A stretch of DNA of 17,677 nucleotides from Deltaproteobacteria bacterium RIFOXYA12_FULL_61_11. GTDB lineage: Bacteria; Bdellovibrionota_F; JAHFAK01; YA12-FULL-61-11. Both the position numbers and the translations under genes were made by a program. The stretch's first letter is position 1, and every line of letters starts with the position of its first letter. Where the stretch lies: assembly GCA_001799195.1 (NCBI GenBank), contig MGSU01000342.1, positions 6,220 to 23,896 on the forward strand. The letters are read 5' to 3'. The notes beneath the pieces were generated by a model. The model saw only the letters and a list, made by a program, of their open reading frames with translations. It did no database searches and was not told the DNA's origin. Shown here piece by piece: positions 7,922 through 14,841 of this stretch.

Positions 7922-7950
7922 ATCTTACGACTCGTCCGGTAGGGCTGCAA
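7922..7950 (-). promoter_or_regulatory. Candidate promoter of the glycan operon
   Basis: On the minus strand TTGCAG (7950-7945) and TAAGAT (7927-7922) are exactly 17 bases apart. They match the -35 and -10 consensus at 3 and 4 of 6 positions. Transcription would begin near 7914, giving about 23 bases of leader before the GTG at 7891. The position is right for the five-gene unit that follows, but the -35 match is modest. Confidence 0.35.
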
Positions 7951-7957
7951 TCGAAAA

Positions 7958-7977
7958 GAACCGTGTCTCGTCGGTTC
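7958..7977. repeat. 6-bp inverted repeat just upstream of the glycan promoter
   Basis: GAACCG (7958-7963) and CGGTTC (7972-7977) are perfect inverted copies around an 8-base spacer. On the minus strand the second arm is followed by TTTTC, so this could be a small hairpin or terminator. Its place 8 bases upstream of the -35 element would also suit an operator or activator site. No function can be assigned from sequence alone. Confidence 0.3.
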
Positions 7978-7996
7978 GATAGTGATCCAGCCTTAG

Positions 7997-8086
7997 CAGG
8001 ACGAGAGCGGCGAGGTCTGGTACCTCGGCGAGGATGCCAAGGATCTCCATGGCCTCGAGCATCTCGACGCCAGCGCGGAGGCCTGA
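7997..8086 (+). pseudogene. 29-codon relic of a 'QD-x-x-G-x-VWYLGED' hypothetical secreted protein
   Basis: Between an in-frame TAG (7994-7996) and TGA (8084-8086) lies a frame starting QDESGEVWYLGEDAKD. It matches from memory the pattern 'QD..GNVWYFGED' common in hypothetical exported proteins. There is no start codon, and the upstream frame is closed, so only a fragment remains. Codon use is high-GC like the host. The remainder of such a protein (usually a downstream segment with a GSWEAG-like motif) is absent. It lies in the 298-base gap between the divergent Maf and kinase genes. Chance resemblance is possible, but the WYLGED core is distinctive. Confidence 0.4.
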
Positions 8087-8099
8087 GACCTTAATACCG

Positions 8100-8129
8100 T
8101 GGACAGGCCCGGTTCGATCGGGTTAGGAT
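8100..8129 (+). promoter_or_regulatory. Candidate promoter of the histidine kinase gene
   Basis: TGGACA (8100-8105, 5 of 6) and TAGGAT (8124-8129, 4 of 6) are spaced by 18 bases, followed by about 55 bases of leader. The translation start at 8190 has AGGGAG about 9 bases upstream. It is the best sigma70-like pair in this gap on the plus strand. Confidence 0.35.
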
Positions 8130-8189
8130 GGACTCATCGCCGCCCGAGTACTCTCCTCCACGACTGCAACCATCAAGGGAGCTGCAGGT

Positions 8190-9611
8190 ATGATCGACTC
8201 CTCCAAGCGTCCGCATCACCTTGACATGCAGGAGATTCCGCGCGCCATCCTCGAGCTGGGCTGGCTGCTCGATGCCTTCCCCTTTCCCGTCCTCATCGTG
8301 GACGAACAGCACACCATCTACCTCGTCAACAAGGTCGTCGCGGAACAGGCGGGCCGCACTCCGGCCGAACTCCAGGGAGCATACTGTCCGAGGGTTATCC
8401 ACGGTCTCGACGAGTACCCGCACTGCCCCATGCCCGAAGCCTTGGCGACGAACGGACCGGTGGAGCGCGAAGTCTATGACCCTGATACGGATCGCTGGTT
8501 CGCGGTCTCGCTGTGGCCACTGCCGACCTTCCCCGGGCTCTCCCATCGGCTGTTCCTCCACGCGGTGCGGGACATCACCGAGCAGATGCAGGCCACCCGC
8601 GAGCGAAGCATCTACCAAAACCTTCTCAACGGGGTGCTCGATGCCATCACCGACCCGCTCTACATCATCGATGTCAACACCTATGAGATCATCACGGGGA
8701 ACCGTGCGTCCGGCTTTCACGCCCACCCGAAACCGATGCGCTGCCACCAGCTCACCCACCGGTCGCCCGAACCCTGTGGTGGAGCCAATCATTACTGTCC
8801 GCTCGTGGAGGTGATGAAAACCCGCTCCTCGGTCACCGTCGAGCACGTCCACTACGGCGACGATGATCAACCCCGCTACTATGAAGTTCATGCGTATCCG
8901 GTCTTCGACGAAGACGGCAGCATCGGGAAAATGGTCGAATACTCCGTCGACATCAGTCGACGGAAGCAGCTCGAAAAAAGTCTGACCGATTCTCTCAAAC
9001 AGAAAGACCTCTTGCTGGCCGAGGTGCATCATCGGGTCAAGAACAACCTGGCGATCGTCGCTTCGATCCTGTCGCAACAAGCTCGGCAGCATCTCGGTCA
9101 GGCGCGGGAGACCCTGCTCGAAGCCAAGGAACGCATCACGGCGATGGCCTTGATTCACGAAACGCTCTACGCAAACGACACGTTCGACAGCATCGACATC
9201 GCCCGGCTTGCTCGATCGCTTGCCCACGCGATGACCCAGACCAAGGTCGGCTCCGACCCTAGCATCCTTCCCCAAGTCGTCGCGCCGGACCGGGTCCGCT
9301 TGGAGCTCGACCAGGCAATACCGTGCGGTATGCTGCTCAACGAACTCCTGTCGAACTCCTTCCAACATGCCTTTGTCGGCAGGAAAACCGGAACGGTGGT
9401 CATCACCATCGTCGAGACCGCCGTTCGGTTGCGTCTCATCGTGATGGATGACGGCATCGGCTTCGACCGAGGCGCGACCGGCAACTCTCTCGGCATGCGG
9501 CTGATCAACGCGTTGGTGGAGCAACTCGAGGCGACCTTGACGATAGACTCCTCTGCGCTGGGCACAAGGGCAGAGGTCGAGTTCACTCGTCAAAGCCGAC
9601 CCAGCCGGTGA
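8190..9611 (+). CDS. Orphan soluble sensor histidine kinase, PAS-PAS-HisKA_2-HATPase
   Basis: The protein has 473 residues with no membrane segment, so it should be a cytoplasmic sensor kinase. The order is PAS 1 (about 22-133), PAS 2 (about 145-260), a short coiled linker ending DLLLAEVHHRVKNNLAIV (HisKA_2 phosphoacceptor box, H280/H281, the latter before Arg), then the ATPase. The N-box is NELLSNSFQHAF (384-395) and the G-box begins DDGIGFD (420-426). The ATPase has the short form typical of HisKA_2/HWE kinases. Both PAS domains carry Cys/His clusters: C-x(5)-HG...PHCP in the first, RCH-x(3)-H...PC-x(5)-CPL in the second. They resemble 'C.....HG...PC..CP' PAS domains suspected of redox or metal sensing. 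No response regulator lies in the window, so its partner and signal are unknown. It is divergent from the glycan operon and could control it (inference from position only). Confidence 0.9.
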   Translation: MIDSSKRPHHLDMQEIPRAILELGWLLDAFPFPVLIVDEQHTIYLVNKVVAEQAGRTPAELQGAYCPRVIHGLDEYPHCPMPEALATNGPVEREVYDPDTDRWFAVSLWPLPTFPGLSHRLFLHAVRDITEQMQATRERSIYQNLLNGVLDAITDPLYIIDVNTYEIITGNRASGFHAHPKPMRCHQLTHRSPEPCGGANHYCPLVEVMKTRSSVTVEHVHYGDDDQPRYYEVHAYPVFDEDGSIGKMVEYSVDISRRKQLEKSLTDSLKQKDLLLAEVHHRVKNNLAIVASILSQQARQHLGQARETLLEAKERITAMALIHETLYANDTFDSIDIARLARSLAHAMTQTKVGSDPSILPQVVAPDRVRLELDQAIPCGMLLNELLSNSFQHAFVGRKTGTVVITIVETAVRLRLIVMDDGIGFDRGATGNSLGMRLINALVEQLEATLTIDSSALGTRAEVEFTRQSRPSR

Positions 9612-9771
9612 TGAACCTTTCGTAAGGTCGATTCAGCGGCGCGTATGAAAACAGCACGCCATGAGGAACGGGCACCAAAGCCTTCTGCTCGCATTGTTCC
9701 TGGGTAGTTCGTGGTGGTGCGGTCGGTACCGGCTGTAGGACCCGCAGGACGAATTCGACGGGCATTATTGC

Positions 9772-9800
9772 TTGACAATCGTGTAATTCAATGACATGAA
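9772..9800 (+). promoter_or_regulatory. Candidate promoter of the glycoside hydrolase gene
   Basis: A perfect TTGACA (9772-9777) is followed after 17 bases by CATGAA (9795-9800), a weak 3 of 6 match to the -10 consensus. The start codon is 58 bases further on. A factor-assisted promoter would fit a perfect -35 with a poor -10. The rest of the 246-base gap (9612-9857) shows no strong hairpin or convincing gene. Confidence 0.4.
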
Positions 9801-9815
9801 ACCAATTCGTCATTG
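9789..9815. repeat. 7-bp perfect inverted repeat overlapping the -10 region (possible operator)
   Basis: CAATGAC (9789-9795) and GTCATTG (9809-9815) are perfect inverted copies with a 13-base centre. The left arm touches the -10 element of the promoter at 9772-9800 and the right arm spans the expected start-site region. That position suits a dimeric repressor, or a 5' hairpin in the transcript. No regulator gene is adjacent. Confidence 0.35.
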
Positions 9816-9857
9816 CGCAGCGCGTAATGCCGGTGGCCATGCTCATGGAGTTCGACG

Positions 9858-10952
9858 ATGAATGCCCTTCGTATGCTCTCGATTTGTTGCCAAGCGATCC
9901 TCCTGATCGGGTTAGGCTCCTCGCTGCCGAGTTGTCTCGGCGTGGACCGGGACCTTCGCGGAACGACCGTGTTTCGGTTGAACCCCGTGCCGGTCGCCGC
10001 CGTCAAACCCGGCAGCGCTGACGAAGACAGCTATCAGGTCTACCTCCCCCTGGTCCTCAACCGCTACGGCAACGATGCCCGGTTCGCCGTGAACAACGGT
10101 TGGGGGAGCGACTGCTGTCAGTACGAGGAAACGGTGCTCGGTCTCGTGCCCCATGTCGGCGGCAACCAGCACGAGCTTTTGTCCTGGAACCTGGTACAGA
10201 GCTTCCAGGTGGCCGAATGGTACGACTGGTTCAACGCAGGGCACGATCCGGACATCGCACCGAACAGTTGCACATGGTCGATCGAGCAGTACCGCGCCGG
10301 CGGCGACGGCCTGGTCGATCGCAGCGGCTGCGCCGCGTGGCTAGGGGCCAATCCCGGCAAGGTCTGGTTGATCGGCAACGAGCCGAACGGACCGTACTCG
10401 ATCGGCGGGAACGGGCTGACCCCTGAGGAATACGCCGGGATGTACCACCAGGTCGAGCAGTTCCTGCGCGCCACGGATCAAGGGGCGAAGATCGGCGTGG
10501 CCGGCTGGGCCGGTTCGCTCTGCGAAACCGGTTTGAGGGACTACGTCGTGGCCGCGGTAGAGAGCCATTTCCAACACTTCGGACCGATGACCCCGGACTA
10601 TTGGACCCTGCACATCTACACCTGGTCCTCCGACATCACCGCGTGCCGGGGCGCCTTGGAGTGTCACCGGCAACTGTTGGCCGACTGGCGCGCCCGAGGG
10701 CTGGTCGGCGGCACCGCAGAAACGTGGATTACCGAGACGGCTTGGAGCGGCAACGACCAGCGCCGGATCGGCGAGACCGAGATGAAGGCCTTCATGACCA
10801 ACTGGTTCTCCTACTTGCGCACCCAACCCGACGTGACCCGCTGGTTCTGGTGGGTGTGGCATCCGGACACCACGCTCGTCGCGGGAGGAGCGCCCACCGA
10901 GGTCGGCGCCTGTTACGCCGAGTTGTCGCACGGTGCGGAGACTTGCCCTTGA
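9858..10952 (+). CDS. Secreted or lipoprotein glycoside hydrolase, clan GH-A-like
   Basis: The protein has 364 residues. The N-terminus has a hydrophobic export signal (about 5-25) ending LPSC, an imperfect lipobox with C26, so lipidation is possible. The segment VYLPLVLNRY (61-70) is the linker motif seen after signal peptides in many Chloroflexi exported proteins. The catalytic domain (about 75-360) fits a (beta/alpha)8 clan GH-A enzyme: VWLIGNEPNG (169-178) with E175 as candidate acid/base, and WITETAWSG (290-298) with E293 as candidate nucleophile. It is rich in Trp and has several Cys outside the signal. Substrate and exact GH family are not readable. GGAG lies about 8 bases before the ATG, and a promoter with an overlapping dyad lies upstream. 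It appears to be transcribed alone. Confidence 0.8.
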   Translation: MNALRMLSICCQAILLIGLGSSLPSCLGVDRDLRGTTVFRLNPVPVAAVKPGSADEDSYQVYLPLVLNRYGNDARFAVNNGWGSDCCQYEETVLGLVPHVGGNQHELLSWNLVQSFQVAEWYDWFNAGHDPDIAPNSCTWSIEQYRAGGDGLVDRSGCAAWLGANPGKVWLIGNEPNGPYSIGGNGLTPEEYAGMYHQVEQFLRATDQGAKIGVAGWAGSLCETGLRDYVVAAVESHFQHFGPMTPDYWTLHIYTWSSDITACRGALECHRQLLADWRARGLVGGTAETWITETAWSGNDQRRIGETEMKAFMTNWFSYLRTQPDVTRWFWWVWHPDTTLVAGGAPTEVGACYAELSHGAETCP

Positions 10953-11121
10953 GCACTGCGAGTGAGTGATCGAGATCAGTGGGCCGGCCGAAACTTCCGC
11001 GACTTCCTCGACAATCCGAGCGGTGCGTGCTAGGAGGGGTGGTTTTGCGGGGAGGGCGGCTCGACCCTTGGCGGAGCGAACGGCAGAGCCGACCCGGAAC
11101 AACCTAGACGAGCGACGGACG
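10953..11121 (+). other. Intergenic leader of the RNase Z-like gene
   Basis: This 169-base gap contains a small palindrome TGATC-GA-GATCA (10967-10978) and a weak promoter-like pair, TCGACA (11008-11013) and TAGGAG (11031-11036), spaced by 17 bases. No clear terminator for the hydrolase gene is seen. The frame of the next gene stays open back to a GTG at 10966, but that extension is Arg/Ala-rich and not family-like. Confidence 0.25.
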
Positions 11122-12084
11122 ATGGCAGTCGTGACCCAATTGGGATCGAGCAAACGAGGCGACCCCTCCCTGCTGATCAAACTGTGCAACAAGAAGCGGG
11201 TCTTCCTCTTCGACTGCGGCGAGAGCAATTTCACGGCTTCGCAGCTCAAACAGGTCGACGTGGTCTTGATCTCCCATGCCCATGTCGATCATTTCATCGG
11301 CTTCGACCGCTTACTGCGGGTCAACCTCACCGACGCGAAGGACATCCTCGTGCTCGGGCCTCCGGGGATCGTCGAGAACGTCGAAGGCAAGTTGCGCGGC
11401 TACACCTGGAACATCACCGAGAAGCTGCACCTGCGCCTCTTCGTGGCCGCCTTGTACCACGAGGACAGTCGGGTCTACCGTTTCGACAGTGTCGAAGGTT
11501 TCGTGCGCCATCCGACCGACCGCCTCATCGATTCCCGGCAACCGCTCGAGGACGATGACCTGACCATCACCACCGCCGCGCTGGATCACAAGATCCCGAG
11601 TATCGCTTACTGCCTTCTGGAAAAACAATTCTACAACGTGCGCAAGGACAGCCTCGAACGGCTCGGGTTCGGTCCCGGACCGTGGCTCGGCGAACTCAAA
11701 CGCCGCGTCGGTAGTGGCGAGGACCTCTCGGGAACGCTGCAGGTCCACGAGCGCACCTTCACGCTGGGCGAGCTCAAGCGAGAGCTGTTGCTGCCCAAAC
11801 AACGGTTCAAGATCGTCTATGTCACCGACGTGATCTATGCACCCGAGAACCGGGCCAAGATCGTGGAACTCGCCCGCGATGCCGAGCTCTTCTTCTGCGA
11901 GGCCTATTTTCGCAAAGAGGACGAGGAACGTGCCCGCAACGCCTTCCACCTGACCACGGAACAGGCCGGGTTCCTGGCTGCCGAGGCCGGGGTGCACCGG
12001 CTGGTCCCGATCCACATCTCCAAACGCTACCAGAACGTCGCCGACGTCCTGGCCGAGATCGCGACGGTCTTCGAAAGGATCTGA
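11122..12084 (+). CDS. RNase Z-like metallo-beta-lactamase-fold hydrolase
   Basis: The protein has 320 residues from ATG at 11122, with no strong ribosome site. It belongs to the tRNase Z (ElaC) branch of the metallo-beta-lactamase fold, phosphodiesterases that trim tRNA 3' ends using two zinc ions. All expected ligands are present: H52, H54, D56 and H57 in SHAHVDHF, H156 in ALDHKIPSIAY, D236 in YVTDV, and H298 in IHISKRY. GFGPGPWLGELK corresponds to the GP-motif of the flexible tRNA-binding arm, and LTTEQAG plus the final helix are typical. It differs from classical RNase Z in having VDH-x-x-GFDRLLR instead of GDH-x-x-GLPGLL, a variant subfamily whose substrate may not be tRNA. Its stop lies one base from the stop of the convergent vWA gene. 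Confidence 0.85.
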   Translation: MAVVTQLGSSKRGDPSLLIKLCNKKRVFLFDCGESNFTASQLKQVDVVLISHAHVDHFIGFDRLLRVNLTDAKDILVLGPPGIVENVEGKLRGYTWNITEKLHLRLFVAALYHEDSRVYRFDSVEGFVRHPTDRLIDSRQPLEDDDLTITTAALDHKIPSIAYCLLEKQFYNVRKDSLERLGFGPGPWLGELKRRVGSGEDLSGTLQVHERTFTLGELKRELLLPKQRFKIVYVTDVIYAPENRAKIVELARDAELFFCEAYFRKEDEERARNAFHLTTEQAGFLAAEAGVHRLVPIHISKRYQNVADVLAEIATVFERI

Positions 12085-12085
12085 T

Positions 12086-13588
12086 CTACAACTCCCCCTC
12101 ATCCTCGCTGGCATCTTCGGGTACGGAGCTATCGGCGCTGGCCGTATTCTCGGGCACGGAGAGATCGGGAGTTGCCTCGGCCGCGAGCAGGGCCGCGTCG
12201 AGGTGGCCGGAGAGGGCTTCGAGTCTCGTCAGGAAGGGGCCGGCGTACTTTGTTTTCGCTGCGGCGAGCGATTTCTCGAAAGCCTGCAGGTGTTCTCTGG
12301 CCTTGGTGAGGTCCGACCGGTCGTAGGCTTCGGCCAGAGCGCGCAGGGAGCGCCCCAGTTGATCGGCGAGGCGCACGGTCTTGAAGGTCGTACTGCCTTG
12401 GGCCGGGACCAGGGCAGGACCATCGTAGGATCGATCCGAGGAGCTGTCCTCCCAGCCTTCGAAGCTGGTGTGCAGACTCAAACTCCCCAGTTCGGCCTGG
12501 CGGAACTCTTGGCACACGGTCACCGAGGAACCGCTCGGGAGAGGTCGTCCGGCGAGCAGGGTCGAACTGGGTTGATAGGTGCGGCCCGGGGTGAATTCGG
12601 GCCGGTCGAGGGAAACCCCGGCCGGGTAGTGCACGGTTAAGCCAACCCTCTGACCGGGTGCGGAGAGGAGGTGATGGAGGTGTTCGAAGTCCCCGGTCGA
12701 GGGGAGTGCCGGGAAGGGGTAGACCAAGGCGTCGGAACCGCGGGCCAGCGTGGCAAGAGCAGCGCTCGAACCGTCATCGCCGAGGTCGATTACCAGCAGG
12801 TACAGTCCCTTGGCCGTGGTGATGTCGAGCAGCCGTTGCAGCCTGGCCGCTTCGGTGGACGGCAGGGAGAAGCCGCCGTCGGTGAGCAGGAGGATCCGGG
12901 AGGTAGCGAACTCCTGGGTCGCCGTCGCTCGGGGCTCGAGGACCTCGTCGATGAGGGCGTCGGGAGAGAAGCGAGCATCGGAGGAAGCATCGGTCAACCT
13001 CGCGGCCAGTTCGGTGAGCGCCGCGTCGTCGCTGGCTTCTGCCGCCACCGGGACGAGCGCGGTATCGAGGGTGGCGAAGGTGAGGGTTTCCCCCTCCGTG
13101 AGCTGAGCGCGAAAGCCGGTCAGGAAGGCGGTGACCCTGGAGGGGAGGTCGTTCGAGGCCATCGAGGGCGAGCTGTCGACAATGGCTTGGAAATGCAGGG
13201 CCTTTTGAGGTGTCACCGAGGGGGGGAGCGCAAGGCGGGCCACCAGGAGATGCAGGCCGTTGCCGCTCTCGAGGGGGACGATGGAGAGATCGAGGGAGGG
13301 GTCGGGGTTGGAGGCGGTGAAGGCGGGGAGCAGACCCTCCAGGAAAGACCTGGTGGCGAAGGTCTCAGGGGGGGGAATGACCGCGCGGCGGGTGAGTAGC
13401 ACCTCGGCATGGCGCAGTCCCGGAACGCCCCAGGCGTTGAGTTCGGCCCCGAGCTCGAGCGGCAAGGGGCGACGTTCGTCATCGGTGGTCCAGGTCGGAT
13501 CGTCGGGGGTCTCTTGGGAAGAATCTTCCCCGACCGGAGTGACGCAACTGACGAGCCAGGAGAGGAGGAGGACCGAGAGGGTTTTCAC
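12086..13588 (-). CDS. vWA-domain lipoprotein
   Basis: The protein has 500 residues from GTG at 13588, which overlaps the upstream stop as GTGA and begins a clean lipoprotein signal (VKTLSVLLLSWLVSC, C15). The frame running back to 13882 is a shadow of the neighbour. Position +2 is Val, so outer-membrane sorting is expected if the Lol rule applies. The vWA domain spans about 130-310. Its metal-ion (MIDAS) motif D138-x-S-x-S is in VDSSPSM, with a second acidic site in LLTDGG (D237). These imply divalent-metal-dependent protein binding. A C-terminal region (about 425-475) is helical with coiled-coil character, and the tail is acidic and low-complexity. It resembles YfbK-like vWA proteins. It is the last gene of the four-gene envelope operon. 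Confidence 0.85.
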   Translation of the reverse strand: MKTLSVLLLSWLVSCVTPVGEDSSQETPDDPTWTTDDERRPLPLELGAELNAWGVPGLRHAEVLLTRRAVIPPPETFATRSFLEGLLPAFTASNPDPSLDLSIVPLESGNGLHLLVARLALPPSVTPQKALHFQAIVDSSPSMASNDLPSRVTAFLTGFRAQLTEGETLTFATLDTALVPVAAEASDDAALTELAARLTDASSDARFSPDALIDEVLEPRATATQEFATSRILLLTDGGFSLPSTEAARLQRLLDITTAKGLYLLVIDLGDDGSSAALATLARGSDALVYPFPALPSTGDFEHLHHLLSAPGQRVGLTVHYPAGVSLDRPEFTPGRTYQPSSTLLAGRPLPSGSSVTVCQEFRQAELGSLSLHTSFEGWEDSSSDRSYDGPALVPAQGSTTFKTVRLADQLGRSLRALAEAYDRSDLTKAREHLQAFEKSLAAAKTKYAGPFLTRLEALSGHLDAALLAAEATPDLSVPENTASADSSVPEDASEDEGEL

Positions 13589-14841
13589 CGTGGCACCTGT
13601 CGGAGACTGGATTGTTGGACGATGCGGAAGCCCCCGCTCTGCAAGGTGTCGGAGAGCTCGCTCTGGCTGGTTCGCTCGAGGTGGTAGAACACGGCGCCCG
13701 CGGGCAGGGCGGAGAGGTCGAGTTCGGCCTTGCCCAGGTCTTCGACGGGCAGCCGTAGGATCGGGTCGACCTCCTCCTGGTTCGACCGGACGACCAGGGT
13801 CGTCCGGTATTCGGTGTCCCTGGGTAACCAGGAAACGGTCAAGAGGTTGCCTACGAGTTCGTGTTCTATGGAAGAGAAACACTCGGGGATGGTTTGGTGG
13901 TGAGCGAAGAGCCGCCGGTCGTCAGGGTCGAGCAGGTCCACGGAATAGCGGCGGCCCGGGGCGAGGACGTCGAAGTTCGTACGGTAGGTTCTGGCCTTGG
14001 GGTCTTCGAGGCGTTGACTGCCCATGAGTACGGTACCGTTGAGCGCGAGCTTGAAGATGGTGCCGTTCAGTCCGGACGTGAGGATCCCCTCGGCCAAACG
14101 GAAACTCACCTCGGCACTCGGCCGGGGGGTGGCATCGCAGTCGGGGAGCACGACCGAGAAATCGGCTTCGAGGTGTTCGACGATCAGGTCGTTGGTGAGG
14201 GTGAACTCGCGGGTACGGCTGCTGAGGGTGATCACCTCGAGTGCATGGGGCTCGAGTTCTCCCGAACGGGTGATGCGCTGTTTCTGCAGGTGCAGCAGGT
14301 GGCTGCCCGGTTCCGTCGGAGGGGTGGCGAGCTCGTACCGGCCCGTGTCCGGGAGGTTGAGCGCCAGGGCGCGATCGTCGATCCAGACGGTCACGGTATC
14401 GAGCGTTGCAAAGGGAGACCACTCGGGTGTGAGTTGGCCACCCAAGGGAAGACGTTTGAGTGATTGGGGGTAATCGATGGAGAAAGCAGCTGGGGGGTCG
14501 GCCTGCAGTGCAATGGTTTCACCGGTGGGTTGATAGAGGATCTGCACCTGGAAGGATTGCGCTTTGGGCAGAGGGCCGTCGGTCCGTTCGAGACGATAGC
14601 CGCGATGCTCGTCGAAGGGGATTGCTTCGCCGTTGACGGAGAGGGTGTAGTCGCTGCTGAAGTAATGACTGTGAACCTCGAGGGGCGGAGCCGAGATGAC
14701 GATGCGTTGGTCTTTCTCGAAGAGGTGGATGGTGATCTTGGCCTCGGCCTCGAAGAAGGGCTCGTCGTAGTCGATGGGCATACAGCTCCAAAGAAGGAGA
14801 GCCATGAGCACGACGCCGAGTTTAAAAAGCTTGGTCCGCAT
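13585..14841 (-). CDS. Beta-rich lipoprotein of unknown family
   Basis: The protein has 418 residues. It has a lipoprotein signal MRTKLFKLGVVLMALLLWSC with C20 (LWSC lipobox). The remainder is dominated by alternating hydrophobic/polar stretches and short loops, suggesting several beta-sandwich (Ig- or fibronectin-like) domains. Examples are KITIHLFEK and RIVISAPPLEV near the start and TVTVWIDDRALAL in the middle. Only two cysteines are seen in the mature part (in LPDCDAT and PECFSS), possibly one disulfide. I do not recognise the family and see no catalytic motif. The start ATG at 14841 has GAGGT about 4 bases upstream and lies 20 bases inside the upstream gene's 3' end. It is tightly coupled between a TSP3 lipoprotein and a vWA lipoprotein, so it is probably part of the same surface assembly. 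Confidence 0.8.
   Translation of the reverse strand: MRTKLFKLGVVLMALLLWSCMPIDYDEPFFEAEAKITIHLFEKDQRIVISAPPLEVHSHYFSSDYTLSVNGEAIPFDEHRGYRLERTDGPLPKAQSFQVQILYQPTGETIALQADPPAAFSIDYPQSLKRLPLGGQLTPEWSPFATLDTVTVWIDDRALALNLPDTGRYELATPPTEPGSHLLHLQKQRITRSGELEPHALEVITLSSRTREFTLTNDLIVEHLEADFSVVLPDCDATPRPSAEVSFRLAEGILTSGLNGTIFKLALNGTVLMGSQRLEDPKARTYRTNFDVLAPGRRYSVDLLDPDDRRLFAHHQTIPECFSSIEHELVGNLLTVSWLPRDTEYRTTLVVRSNQEEVDPILRLPVEDLGKAELDLSALPAGAVFYHLERTSQSELSDTLQSGGFRIVQQSSLRQVPR

Noticed and set aside
8091-9593. 500-codon open frame on the minus strand opposite the histidine kinase
   Set aside because: It lies almost wholly antisense to a kinase whose PAS, H-box, N-box and G-box are all intact. It reads as Val/Asp/Arg-rich sequence without motifs, as expected from the complementary frame of GC-rich codons.
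9583-9765. Small minus-strand frame (about 60 codons, ending ITGWVGFDE) downstream of the kinase
   Set aside because: The peptide looks moderately natural, but it has no ribosome-binding site, overlaps the kinase 3' end and has no recognisable motif. I cannot support it as a gene.
12086-13882. Long form of the vWA lipoprotein starting at 13882
   Set aside because: The first 98 residues lie antiphase in the neighbouring gene and would bury the lipoprotein signal. The GTG at 13588 gives a proper signal peptide.
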